From NCBI RefSeq assembly GCF_013106755.1, contig NZ_WHPF01000011.1:62001-126000 (forward strand): a stretch of DNA of 64,000 nt. Reading direction: 5' to 3'. Each line of letters begins with the position of its first letter. Position 1 is the stretch's first letter. Made by a program: the position numbers and the translations under genes. Below the pieces are notes generated by a model that made no database searches, was not told the DNA's origin, and saw nothing but the letters and a program-made list of their open reading frames with translations. Shown piece by piece: positions 51,741 through 60,493 of the stretch. The stretch is from Limnovirga soli (GTDB lineage: Bacteria > Bacteroidota > Bacteroidia > Chitinophagales > Chitinophagaceae).

Positions 51741-51902
51741 GTTTCAGCAATTAGTAGGGCGCAATATAAACCCTAAAACAATACTTCAATAATTAAAGCA
51801 AAACAGGATGGGCTATTTTGCCATTGCTTCCTCTTTGGTTTTGCCAAGGACTGGTTTGTAACTAATACCTGCGGGAAATACATAGATGTTTAACACTTTT
51901 AG

Positions 51903-52062
51903 GAGCCAGACTAATAGCATACACTGAGCTTTACTTGCGTCGCACACTTGTGCCGCAGAATAAGTCTGGGCTGTTTAGATAACTGCAAACTGCCGATTCA
52001 AATACAGCACGCACAAGCGTGCGACGCAACGGCTGCGGCATAGCATTACCAGTGTCCGGCCA
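51903..52062. repeat. Head-to-head pair of TGCGTCGCA elements (copies 27 and 28)
   Basis: Copy 27 (plus, 51903-51975, core 51928-51953) and copy 28 (minus, 51990-52062, core 52011-52030, with CAAGCG variant) are only about 15 bp apart. Copy 28's CCGGC end lies 17 nt after the BNR-protein stop. The closest pair in the window, it makes a 160-bp inverted repeat. Confidence 0.9.
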
Positions 52063-52078
52063 ACAATGTTGTAATATT

Positions 52079-54472
52079 TTATTGCACCATTGGCGTACCA
52101 TGCCATACACCAGACCCATAGGTGGTGATATATATTTTATCGGGATGAATAGGATCTGCAATAATGCGGTGCCCCCAATGAAAATCGTACCCTTTAATGG
52201 TTTGCCAGCTATTACCATTATCATCGCTGCGGTAAGCCGCTTTATTAAATGTATTGCAATAGAACCTGCCCTTGTGAAAAGGATCTACCGTAACTGCATA
52301 TACATATTGGTTTTTATCGAAAATGGACGACCAGGTATTTCCACCATCCACTGAGCGAAAGATGCCGCCGTTCATAGGTATCATTGTATTGCCTCCATTG
52401 GCCTTTGTAATATCGCCACCCACCAAATCGCTTAGGTCAATACTGGCCCAGCAGGCCAGATAAATAGTATTGGAATTTCCCGGATCGGTTGTAATATTTA
52501 CCGGGAAAAAAGGATGGGATGTTACGTTTAATGGTTGCCAGCTATCGCCCCCATTGATGGAACGGTACACGGCGCCGGAATAATAAGCCATGCCCTTTTT
52601 ACCATCTGCATGTTCAGGAGTGGGGGCTACTGTTATAAAAAGTGTTCCATTAGCTGCTATGCTAATATTAAAGACGCAGGTATTGGCTTCAATACCATTG
52701 TTTTTTAACTGCCAGGTTTTACCATCATCCACTGATTTATATATGCCTTTATTGTAAATGGCCGCATACAGGGTGCGGTTACCCGACACTGAGCTGGTAT
52801 CTATTGCAATGCAGGTGGTTAAAGCATCATCACCAATACCGGTGGTTTGGGGTACCCAGTTATTGCCCCCATCTTCCGAAACACAAATGCCCCCTTTAAA
52901 ATTGGTTTTCCAGGCTGGGTTGCGGGTCATTTTGCCGCGTGGTATATCGTGCATACCCGACCATGCTGCCCATAATTTATTTTTTACTTTAGGGTCAAAG
53001 ACCACCCAGTAACAGGTATTTACCCAAGCCGCAGGTACGCCACTAACACTACGTTGCCAGCTTTTACCCCCATTATAAGAATGATGATACCCAATATCAG
53101 TAAAACTAATCGCAACATGATTACTATCAAATGGGTCAACATGCACACCATAGGCCGTAGTAACGTCAAGTCCGCCACTGCTAAAAGTGCCATCTGCAGC
53201 AGGCTTGCTATAGATTTGCTGCCAGGTATTACCGCCATCCATGGTTTTCATTACCCGGTACCAATCTGTAATTACACATATATTGCCGTTATGCGGGTAC
53301 ACGCCGGCATCGGCTAATTGTATAAACTCGCCACCAAAAGCTGGTTCAGTCCAGGCATCTTGTAAATTGGCCACACCCACCCCATCTTTAACGCCATATT
53401 GGGCGCTGCCGCCGCCACCTTTCCAAACCCATTTCCACTGCTTACCTGCATTGGTAGTGGCAAGGGTACCATACCAGTAAATGGTGGTATCGTTTGTTTT
53501 TTTGGTTTCGTATAAGCTGCAAACCACATAGGCTTTTTCGGCCTCAAATGCAGCGCAGGCAATTTTGGTATAGCCGGGCTGGCCTGTTTGGCTATTGGTA
53601 ATAAGGCTATCTGTAATAGTATGCCAGCTAAGCCCGTTATCGGTAGATGACCATATATCTGTACGTGTACTTATGCCAGCAATCAACTGAGCTTTTCTGT
53701 TGTGCAGGGCGTAGAGTACCAACTTGCCATTGGCGGCCATGGTGCCACCTGCAAACGAAAATGCGGGTTGCATAGCGGCGGGTAATGGCCTTGCTTTTAT
53801 TTGATGGGTGGTTTTATTAAACACATAGGTGCTGCCTTCAGTAAAAATAAATACCTCGTTTTTTAAGCCGGTTGTATTGGTATAAATATAATCGGCAGGT
53901 TGTTGCAATGGAATGGTGGCCCATGTTTTACCGCCATTGGCGGAATAAAAGAAATGGGCACCCATGGTACAGAATAGATACCCATTTACGGCATCAACAC
54001 AAATGGCATTAATAGTGCCATAGCTGCTTTTGTACAAACTGTTGGGAGTGGTGGTAATGGTACATTCTGCATGATCGCCACTATAACTAATTTCGGTAAT
54101 TTCTGCGGGAGCCGGAAAAATTTGCTGCCATGTTTTACCGCCATCAATAGATTTTTGCAAGGCAATACCGCCTGCATAAATAATATTAGAATCGGCAGCA
54201 TCATAAGCAAAACTGTGGCTGCCATTGGCAAAATTAATCTGCGAATAATCTGTACCGCCATTATGTGTAAGATAGGCCCCTGTCATATCGCAACGCAACA
54301 TAAAATTATTGGGTGAGTGATAGGAGAATGTTGGAATATAGGTTGCTCCGCCACCACCTGGCCCAATTTTTTGCCAGTTTGCCGGTGACTGCCCCAACAG
54401 CACATTGTGTTGCGCCACACAAATTAATAACAGTAAAACCAATATCAATATTTGTTTTCCTTTTGTATGCAT
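52079..54472 (-). CDS. Secreted BNR/sialidase-like repeat protein (GH74/VPS10-type propeller)
   Basis: 797 residues. Signal peptide QILILVLLLLICVAQHNVLLG. At least eight BNR-type blades of the form S.DGG.TWQ: KSIDGGKTWQQI, YSANGGKTWATI, SSTDNGLSWHTI, TTNAGKQWKWV, KTMDGGNTWQQI, HSYNGGKSWQRS, VSEDGGNNWVPQ, KSVDDGKTWQLK, RSINGGDSWQPL, RSVDGGNTWSSI, RSDDNGNSWQTI. Ten or more blades in two groups resemble GH74 xyloglucanases, but I cannot place the two catalytic Asp with confidence. Secreted or periplasmic; substrate unknown. No type IX signal at the C-terminus. Confidence 0.8.
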   Translation of the reverse strand: MHTKGKQILILVLLLLICVAQHNVLLGQSPANWQKIGPGGGGATYIPTFSYHSPNNFMLRCDMTGAYLTHNGGTDYSQINFANGSHSFAYDAADSNIIYAGGIALQKSIDGGKTWQQIFPAPAEITEISYSGDHAECTITTTPNSLYKSSYGTINAICVDAVNGYLFCTMGAHFFYSANGGKTWATIPLQQPADYIYTNTTGLKNEVFIFTEGSTYVFNKTTHQIKARPLPAAMQPAFSFAGGTMAANGKLVLYALHNRKAQLIAGISTRTDIWSSTDNGLSWHTITDSLITNSQTGQPGYTKIACAAFEAEKAYVVCSLYETKKTNDTTIYWYGTLATTNAGKQWKWVWKGGGGSAQYGVKDGVGVANLQDAWTEPAFGGEFIQLADAGVYPHNGNICVITDWYRVMKTMDGGNTWQQIYSKPAADGTFSSGGLDVTTAYGVHVDPFDSNHVAISFTDIGYHHSYNGGKSWQRSVSGVPAAWVNTCYWVVFDPKVKNKLWAAWSGMHDIPRGKMTRNPAWKTNFKGGICVSEDGGNNWVPQTTGIGDDALTTCIAIDTSSVSGNRTLYAAIYNKGIYKSVDDGKTWQLKNNGIEANTCVFNISIAANGTLFITVAPTPEHADGKKGMAYYSGAVYRSINGGDSWQPLNVTSHPFFPVNITTDPGNSNTIYLACWASIDLSDLVGGDITKANGGNTMIPMNGGIFRSVDGGNTWSSIFDKNQYVYAVTVDPFHKGRFYCNTFNKAAYRSDDNGNSWQTIKGYDFHWGHRIIADPIHPDKIYITTYGSGVWHGTPMVQ

Positions 54473-54898
54473 GATGCTATTTCCATTAAAATATACTGCA
54501 AAGTATTTATTAGTTAATTAAAGCTCTTATAGAAAATAGTGCAAACGCTTGTGCCCGTTTGGCGTTGCAGGTACTGTTTGCCAAACCACCTGCAAAAACT
54601 GTTTTTGAGGTGTTGTTATGAATAGTAGCTTTATTACTCGTTTTGGTATGTATTAACTGTTATATTTCAACGGCTTTTGCTTGCTGCAAGTTTACCCATA
54701 AAGTTGTTTGTCAAATTTTATATAAACTGTAGCTGCCATTTGTACAACCGATAAAGTGTTTGCGACGCAACAAAGATGCTATAATACATAACTGCTGGTA
54801 TCTAAATGTAAATAATTAAACTGCTGCTACTCTCCAAATAAATAGCTTAAAGCTTACCCCCCAATGAATTTTCATTTACGCCGTTTAAAAACTTTTGC
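54473..54898. other. Divergent spacer without a gene
   Basis: Holds the leaders of the BNR and MORN genes and copy 29 of the TGCGTCGCA element. At 54556-54596, GTTTGG/CCAAAC and GCAGGT/ACCTGC can form alternative overlapping hairpins (positions about 54558-54584 and 54567-54594). No other signal seen. Confidence 0.4.
54731..54800 (-). repeat. TGCGTCGCA element copy 29 (degenerate)
   Basis: Only TTGCGTCGCAAACAC (minus strand, 54770-54756) of the core remains, with GGCAGC at the distal end (54732-54737) and CCAGCAG at 54792-54798. Not behind a stop codon. Confidence 0.55.
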
Positions 54899-55552
54899 AT
54901 GCTTTTTATACTGTGTTCTGGCAAACTGTATGCGCAGGATAGTGCTGCCCCCTGCCAGGTGAAAATGGTAAATATTATGGGCTCGTATGCAGGAGAATGT
55001 AAGAATGGCTTTGCTATTGGAAAAGGCGAAGCCAAAGGCGCTGACCGCTATGTGGGGCTTTTTAAAAATGGTTTAACAAATGGTAAAGGCACTTATTATT
55101 ATGGCGACAACTTATATTATTCAGGCAATTTTCAGGATGGTTTAAAGGAAGGCAAAGGCGAAATTCATAATCTTAGAAGCAATACCAAGGATAGTTTAAT
55201 TGCCGGCTTCTGGAGTGCCGATGAGTACAGGGGCAAAAAATATATAACCTATACATTTAGCAATACTGCCATATTCGATCAGGTAAATATTAATCCTTCC
55301 TCCGAAGGTGGAAACACCATCACCATCAGTACTTCAAACAATCTGATACTTACCAATTTAATTGCCACCGATAGCAACTTTTTAAAGCAATTAAATGTTT
55401 TTGCCAGCCCAACCAAACGTACTTCTACTTACGAAGTAGATAAATTTCCTGCCAGGTTTGAAGCAGTTTTTTCCAATGGGCAGGCCTGTAATATTGAATT
55501 ATATAAACAGGCCAACTGGAAAATTGAACTGCTGGTATATCGGCTCAAGTAA
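54899..55552 (+). CDS. MORN-repeat exported protein
   Basis: 217 residues with a short signal-like start (MLFILCSGKLYAQ). Three MORN-type repeats at about 28-90: GSYAGECKNGFAIGKGEAKG, YVGLFKNGLTNGKGTYYYGD, YSGNFQDGLKEGKGEIHNL. The C-terminal 120 residues are beta-rich, without a known domain. No in-frame start codon lies just upstream, so the start at 54899 is taken although the signal peptide is short. Probably periplasmic; role unknown. Confidence 0.8.
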   Translation: MLFILCSGKLYAQDSAAPCQVKMVNIMGSYAGECKNGFAIGKGEAKGADRYVGLFKNGLTNGKGTYYYGDNLYYSGNFQDGLKEGKGEIHNLRSNTKDSLIAGFWSADEYRGKKYITYTFSNTAIFDQVNINPSSEGGNTITISTSNNLILTNLIATDSNFLKQLNVFASPTKRTSTYEVDKFPARFEAVFSNGQACNIELYKQANWKIELLVYRLK

Positions 55553-55582
55553 TACATACAGCAGCGTTTGCCGTTTTTTATA

Positions 55583-55870
55583 CCGGGCCATGATAGTATA
55601 ATGATACATCCTTGCGTCGCACACTTGTACAGCGGGTAATGCGATGGGGCTTTATTATAAATGGTTTTGGTTTGGTATAAAGCACAGAAAGTGTATAAAA
55701 TCTAGAAGCGATTACGGGAGTGATAAAATCCCTAATTTTTTTTCGCCACTTTTGGAATTCCCGCCAACTGGCTTTGATTTAAAATACGATTTAGTATAGG
55801 CCCAATAAAGTTTCTCACCGTACAAGTGTGCGACGCAATGGATTTACCATTGAAATCCTTTGGCCCGGCT
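55583..55870. repeat. Head-to-head pair of TGCGTCGCA elements (copies 30 and 31)
   Basis: Copy 30 (plus, 55583-55650, core 55611-55630) begins 31 nt after the MORN gene stop. Copy 31 (minus, 55800-55870, core 55820-55838) faces it, with distal arm AATAAAGTTTCTCACCG as in copies 21 and 24. The 150 bp between and the AT-rich 55875-56020 leader show no gene. Confidence 0.88.
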
Positions 55871-56021
55871 CCGCTCACTACCTAATTTAAAAAAATAACA
55901 GCACTCAAAATAATTGGGAACGATAGTTTTATTTCAAAGCTCTGCCAAAAGTTAGTTGTCTTTTTTACAAATCATAAATCCAAACTTTCTCACACTTCGT
56001 AACTAATAAAAATAAAAATTT

Positions 56022-57125
56022 ATGAAAACATTAAACCTTGCCAAATTTATTTGTTACGCATGTACAGCGGGTATTTTGACAACTGTTATTTCCTGCAAAA
56101 AAACAAATGTGACACAATCGCTTAATGCGGCAAATGCTTCACAGATTGATGATTTGCTTGCGGGGCGTGAAAAAAACGGGTTATACGCATCTGCGGCTGA
56201 TACCGCTGCTGCAGTAAATAATTTGTATTTATACAAAATATCGGCAACTGAAATACAGGAGAAAATGCAGTATGCAACCAATGCAAAAGATGGTAATGGT
56301 GTATTTTACAATAAGCTTACCGATGAGCTGTACCAATTAAGCCGTAAAAACAAAACATTGTATGTTTTTGCAAATGCCTCTTCAATGAGTGGTGCACCTT
56401 CGCCCTCAAGATCATTTACAGATAATAGTTTGAGTAGTGGAAGAGAAATTGCGTACGATGGCAAGAGGGATATTTTATATGTATCGAACAATACAGACAG
56501 TTCCATCAGGGTTTACAGAAACTTTACTTCTTTATCTGGCTTGGTAACCGGCGATGTATTAAAAATTGCAGGGCAGCCATGGGGCATTACTTTCGACAGA
56601 AAGGGAAACAGGCTTGTTGTAGTAATGGATCAGGCCGCTATGCGCCTTGATATATTTGATGCGCCGGATATTTTGGCTGCAGGAACTGTAACTTCCAGCC
56701 GCTCTATAAATATAACTAATAGGCCAAACGGAACTTATAGCCGCCTGCATGGCATAGATTATAATTACGATATTGATGCATTGGTTGTTACAGAAATTGG
56801 CGAAGCTACAGCTCCGCTAGTTGCTACAGAAGGCAAACCGGCTTTTAATGCAGATGGTGGTATTTATGTAATTAAAAATGCAGCATCTAAACTTGCATCA
56901 GGCGGAACAATTGCTGCTGATACACAAATTTATGGCGAAAATACAGGTTTGGGTAACCCGGTAGACGTATCTGCAAGATGGGCAAATGGCAAACCTTATA
57001 TTTTTGTAGCAGAAAAGGCAAATAAGAAACTCATGATCTTCGATCTTACAAGTGGCGGCGATGTTGCCCCCGCACGTTTTATAACCACTGCCTATTCACC
57101 TGAAGCTATTACTTTAACAGAGTAA
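56022..57125 (+). CDS. Lipoprotein with beta-propeller-like domain
   Basis: 367 residues. ICYACTAGILTTVISCKK ends in a lipobox (VISC). The mature part has repeated strands typical of a lactonase/NHL-type propeller: REIAYDGKRDILYVSNNTDSSIRVYRNF, WGITFDRKGNRLVVVMDQAAMRLDIFD, RLHGIDYNYDIDALVVTEIGEA, PYIFVAEKANKKLMIFDL. No catalytic signature recognised. Anchored to the inner or outer membrane. A long terminator follows. Confidence 0.75.
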   Translation: MKTLNLAKFICYACTAGILTTVISCKKTNVTQSLNAANASQIDDLLAGREKNGLYASAADTAAAVNNLYLYKISATEIQEKMQYATNAKDGNGVFYNKLTDELYQLSRKNKTLYVFANASSMSGAPSPSRSFTDNSLSSGREIAYDGKRDILYVSNNTDSSIRVYRNFTSLSGLVTGDVLKIAGQPWGITFDRKGNRLVVVMDQAAMRLDIFDAPDILAAGTVTSSRSINITNRPNGTYSRLHGIDYNYDIDALVVTEIGEATAPLVATEGKPAFNADGGIYVIKNAASKLASGGTIAADTQIYGENTGLGNPVDVSARWANGKPYIFVAEKANKKLMIFDLTSGGDVAPARFITTAYSPEAITLTE

Positions 57126-57150
57126 AAATGCAACGCTGAATCTAACCTCT

Positions 57151-57196
57151 GAAAAAGAAAAAGGGCATGCGTTTAAGCATGCCCTTTTTCTTTTTC
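57151..57196 (+). terminator. Long rho-independent terminator
   Basis: 20-bp perfect stem (57151-57170 with 57177-57196): A-rich 5' arm ending in AAGGGCATGC, 6-nt loop, GCATGCCCTTTTT on the 3' side. It could act in both directions. Confidence 0.92.
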
Positions 57197-57252
57197 TTGG
57201 CCACAGATTAATTTTCATTAGGGCCTTAAATAGTTGTATTATTTTTTTTAGT

Positions 57253-57366
57253 AGCCAGGCCACATAACTCTTTGTTGCCTTACTTACACTCTTGTGCTGA
57301 AGGAATTACTATAGTACAAGAGTGCGACGCAAGTAAGGCCGCCGGTAGCGCTAATGCCCGACTCAT
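57253..57366. repeat. Head-to-head pair of TGCGTCGCA elements (copies 32 and 33)
   Basis: Copy 32 (plus, from 57253, core degraded to CTTACTTACACTCTTGTGC, 57279-57297) follows the lipoprotein gene behind its terminator. Copy 33 (minus, 57300-57366, core 57314-57339) lies 27 nt after the DUF3078 stop. They almost touch. Confidence 0.82.
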
Positions 57367-57392
57367 AAAAAACCTGTATTTGGCCGTTTTGG

Positions 57393-58319
57393 TTATAGTT
57401 TTACCAGCAGTCCTACCCCCAGCAGAGATTGAAATTGCAGGCCCGGAGAATCTCCATTTTTACCAAAGAGTTTTACATCATCATCGTAAATAAAGGAAAC
57501 GCTTAAGGTGGTTGATAATACACGTGATATTTTGGCGGCAAACTGGTTGGTCATATACAAATCTATATTCTGCGGCCTTGACTTGTAATTGGAAAACAGA
57601 TCCAGCTTGCCTTTATAGGTTACCACTTTGCTTAGGTTGGCGCTATAGTTGGCACTGGCATAGGCACCAAACTGGAAAATACTTTTGTTGCCTGCCTGTA
57701 GTCCATAAATGGTAGACAGGGTGGTATCGTTTACTATAATCCACCGGGAGGTAGCCGGGGAAAGAAATAAGGAGAAATTGGATGACGGATGATAATCAAA
57801 ACCCGGACTTAATAACAGATATGCGGGAGCAAAAAAGTTGGAATTGTATATTTTGGTATTGGCATCGGGGTATTCGTACCCCTTTAAAACCTGCGAACGC
57901 AGGTTAAACAGGCCGGTTAAATTCCAGTTTTTGTGAATGGACTGTCCGTATTTTGACAGCAGATCGAAGCGGTCATCATTTTTGCGGGTGCCCAGGCTGG
58001 TGGTTTTTACCAGGCCATAATAGATGTCTACATTATTATCCCAGCTGGCCTTGCCTTTTTTGTAAAAAGCATGTGCATTGATAAATGTATTTACGGAGAG
58101 GGAGAATTTATCGCCACCGGCTGCCCAATTGCTTAAAGTGCCCTGTGCAAGATTAAAACTAAAAGTGCCACCTGTTTTCCATATTTTTGACGAAGTGTCC
58201 TTTGGGTCTTTTGCAATCGATTTGCCTGCTTCTGTTTGCAGTGTTTTTACGGTCTCGTCTTGTGCATTTGCTAATACTGCAAAAAATACAAGAGTGCATA
58301 ACATAGGTAAAGCCTTCAT
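57393..58319 (-). CDS. DUF3078 outer-membrane-associated protein
   Basis: 308 residues. Signal peptide ALPMLCTLVFFAVLANAQ. DUF3078 pattern: WKTGGTFSFNLAQGTLSNWAAGGDKFSLSVNTFINAHAFYKKGKASWDNNVDIYYGLVKTTSLGTRKNDDRFDLLSKYGQ, then alternating beta strands to the C-terminus ending in LLVKL. It probably forms a small barrel or outer-membrane-associated structure. Function unknown. The family is common in Bacteroidota. Confidence 0.88.
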   Translation of the reverse strand: MKALPMLCTLVFFAVLANAQDETVKTLQTEAGKSIAKDPKDTSSKIWKTGGTFSFNLAQGTLSNWAAGGDKFSLSVNTFINAHAFYKKGKASWDNNVDIYYGLVKTTSLGTRKNDDRFDLLSKYGQSIHKNWNLTGLFNLRSQVLKGYEYPDANTKIYNSNFFAPAYLLLSPGFDYHPSSNFSLFLSPATSRWIIVNDTTLSTIYGLQAGNKSIFQFGAYASANYSANLSKVVTYKGKLDLFSNYKSRPQNIDLYMTNQFAAKISRVLSTTLSVSFIYDDDVKLFGKNGDSPGLQFQSLLGVGLLVKL

Positions 58320-58396
58320 ATAAAAACTGATTTTTTATGAAGGTGCAATAAATTTGCAAAAAATGAGAAGAAAGATGCGATTTTTTGGCAAAGCAT

Positions 58397-58422
58397 AAAA
58401 AAAGCCTCCGAATGCGGAGGCT
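58397..58422 (-). terminator. Rho-independent terminator of the tRNA-like RNA
   Basis: On the minus strand AGCCTCCG / CGGAGGCT (58403-58410 with 58415-58422) form an 8-bp stem around a 4-nt loop, followed by seven T. It starts 8 nt after the end of the tRNA-like fold. Confidence 0.9.
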
Positions 58423-58429
58423 ATATAAG

Positions 58430-58599
58430 CTGTAGGGGTAGGATTCGAACCTACACGAGGAAGTTAGCTTTCGCACAAAGTCTGGTGGTCAACCCCGGTC
58501 GGCCGAACGGATGTTTTGGTCGACTCTATGCTATATTTATCCTTTGGTCCTCACCCCCGAGACGAGAGGGTATGTCTGCCAAGATTTCATCACCCCACA
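58430..58599 (-). ncRNA. 170-nt tRNA-like RNA with giant variable arm
   Basis: Read on the minus strand. Acceptor stem TGTGGGG (58599-58593) pairs with CCCTACA (58437-58431). T arm: GTAGG-TTCGAATC-CTAC. D arm: ATG-AAATCTTGGCAGA-CAT, very like tRNA-Leu. An anticodon-like hairpin CCCTC-TCGTCTC-GGGGG follows. Then GAGGA pairs with TCCTC to open a variable arm of about 95 nt that contains further stems (e.g. CTTT-GTGCG-AAAG). The loop has C at position 33 instead of the universal T, so it is unlikely to decode. No CCA is encoded. It is not tmRNA: too short, with a D arm, and no tag reading frame. A clean terminator follows, so it is an independent transcript. Confidence 0.7.
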
Positions 58600-58747
58600 G
58601 TGATAAAGTGCAAATGTTTAGTTTGACAATGCAATATTAAAGAAAAGGCCTTTTTGTTACAAATAATTCAACAATTATTTTTAAAATATAGAAATTATTC
58701 AATATTTTGCAATAAAACCAAAAAATAATCTATAAAGCATCGAAAAA

Positions 58748-59218
58748 ATGAGCTATAAATTAAATTTAGACAAACTGGATTTTCAGATAATTCAGGAGAT
58801 GATGGAGAATGCGGAAATATCTTATGCAGATTTGGGGAAGAAATTATTTGTATCTGGCGGCACCATTCACGTACGCATTAAAAAGCTGGAAGAGTGTGGC
58901 GTAGTAAAGGGTACCAGGTTAAGTGTAGACCTAAAAGCCCTTGGTTATGATGTGATTGCTTTTATAGGCATTTTTCTGGAGAAAAGCTCTTTATACGATA
59001 CGGTTGCCAAGGAACTGCGCAAAATACCTGAAATTGTACGCCTTAACTATACCACCGGTAATTACAGCATGTTTGCCGAAGTAGTATGTAAGGATATTAA
59101 GCAGCTACGTTTTGTGTTGCATGATGAATTACAAAAAATAAAGGGAATTGAACGCACAGAAACATTTATTTCGCTTGATGAAAGCCTTAACAGGAATGTG
59201 GTGGTAGTGGGTGAATAG
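58748..59218 (+). CDS. Lrp/AsnC-family transcriptional regulator
   Basis: 156 residues. N-terminal HTH (LDKLDFQIIQEMMENAEISYADLGKKLFVSGGTIHVRIKKLEECGVVKGTRLSVD) and C-terminal RAM/AsnC ligand domain (YDVIAFIGIFLEKSSLYDTVAKELRKIPEIVRLNYTTGNYSMFAEVVCKDIKQLRFVLHDELQKIKGIERTETFISLDE). Length and order are standard for amino-acid-responsive regulators. It ends 3 bp before the convergent permease pseudogene. Target unknown. Confidence 0.93.
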   Translation: MSYKLNLDKLDFQIIQEMMENAEISYADLGKKLFVSGGTIHVRIKKLEECGVVKGTRLSVDLKALGYDVIAFIGIFLEKSSLYDTVAKELRKIPEIVRLNYTTGNYSMFAEVVCKDIKQLRFVLHDELQKIKGIERTETFISLDESLNRNVVVVGE

Positions 59219-59221
59219 GCC

Positions 59222-60310
59222 CTAGATATTGTTTTTAACCTGTAAAGCATCTCTTAAACCGTTACCCAGTAAGTTAAAAGCCAGCACCAGCAACATAATA
59301 GCCAAACCTGGCTCTACTGCCAGCATTGGATGATTGGTAATAATAAAGTTATAGTTCTCTTTAATCATTAATCCCCAGCTGGGTTGGGGTGGTTGTACGC
59401 CCAGACCCAAAAAGCTTAACCCGGCTTCTATTACAATGGCCGAGGCAAAATTACCAGCGGCAATTACTATTACCGGTCCCATAATATTGGGTAAAATATG
59501 ATGCACAATGGTTCTGGTATTTGAATATCCCAACACTTTTGCGGCTTCTATATATTCCATTTCGCGTATGGCCAGTACCTAGCCCCTTACAAGCCGGGCT
59601 ACATTTACCCACATGGTAAGCCCCACTGCCACAAATACCTGCCAAAAGCCCTTGCCCAGTAATAAGGTAATGGCAAAAACAAGTAATAGGGTGGGTATAC
59701 TCCAAATGGTATTTATTAACCACATGATTATATTATTAACCCAACCCCCAAAATAACCCGCTAAGGCACCCAGTACAATACCAATAGCAAGCGAAATAAT
59801 AAGCGCAATACAACCCACACTTAAGCTTACCCGGGTGCCAATAATCAACCGGCTGGCCATATCTCTGCCAAATTTATCGGTACCCAGGTAAAATGTTTTT
59901 TGAACAACCGGTTTATCTGCCGCACTTATTAAACCAATGGATAATGGCTCGTTAATACCATCGTCAACAAATTTTTGGGCAAAAATACTGTCGTCTACCA
60001 GCACATAAGAGCTAATGGGAATAAAGGTATAGGCATCTTCCCGGCCGTTTAACAACCAGTTAAAAGTGCTGGTGGCAGGTGGTGGTTCACCCGTTTTTTT
60101 TAGCCTTAATAATTTAATGGAAAATCCTGGGTTTTTATTGGCTATTTCGGGTATTATTCTATTGGCATGGGGCGAATGATCGGGTGCAATAAAGTAAGCG
60201 AAAACGGCCATTATAATGGAAATTACTATAATGCACAAACCAAAAATGCCCGCCTTATTCTTCCATAATCTTTTAAAAAACGTGGGGCGATATGTTGAGG
60301 TTGCGCTCAT
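59222..60310 (-). pseudogene. OppC/DppC-type ABC permease interrupted by an in-frame amber codon
   Basis: One frame of 362 codons with a single TAG at 59581-59579 (codon 244). Upstream: MSATSTYRPTFFKRLWKNKAG, membrane helix, substrate-side insert, TFYLGTDKFGRDMASRLIIGTRVSLSVG, FVAVGLTMWVNVARLVRG. Downstream, in frame: VLAIREMEYIEAAKVLGYSNTRTIVHHILPNIMGPVIVIAAGNFASAIVIEAGLSFLGLGVQPPQPSWGLMI. The stop sits in the EAA loop where permeases have Gln (ARLVRGQVL), so CAG to TAG explains it. No ATPase, OppB or binding protein is nearby; the transporter would be scattered in this phylum. Truncated, so probably non-functional unless read through. Confidence 0.88.
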
Positions 60311-60401
60311 TTATACCTGCTAAAGTAAAGCATGCCGGCAAAGAATAATTATACCCATGCAAAATTGATATTGCCTGCCCTAAAATAGGAATAATGGGGT
60401 A

Positions 60402-60470
60402 CCCGGCAATAGTAGTAATGGGCTGCTTTACTTGCGTCGCACTCTTGTACTGCAGCAATATGGCGGCAAA
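60402..60470 (+). repeat. TGCGTCGCA element copy 34
   Basis: CCCGGC at 60402-60407, core 60426-60450, distal GGCGGC. It lies between the minus-strand nucleotidase and permease genes, antisense to both. Not behind a stop on its strand. Confidence 0.88.
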
Positions 60471-60493
60471 CAGCCGATAATTATAAAATGAAT

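Noticed and set aside
58430-58599. tmRNA (ssrA)
   Set aside because: Only 170 nt, has a D arm and anticodon-like hairpin, and no peptide-tag frame ending in Ala-Ala. A tRNA-like RNA fits better.
748-60470. CRISPR array or simple terminator hairpins made of the repeated core
   Set aside because: Copies are dispersed over 60 kb in both orientations, not regularly spaced. The core itself holds no self-complementary arms (CAAG occurs as a direct repeat).
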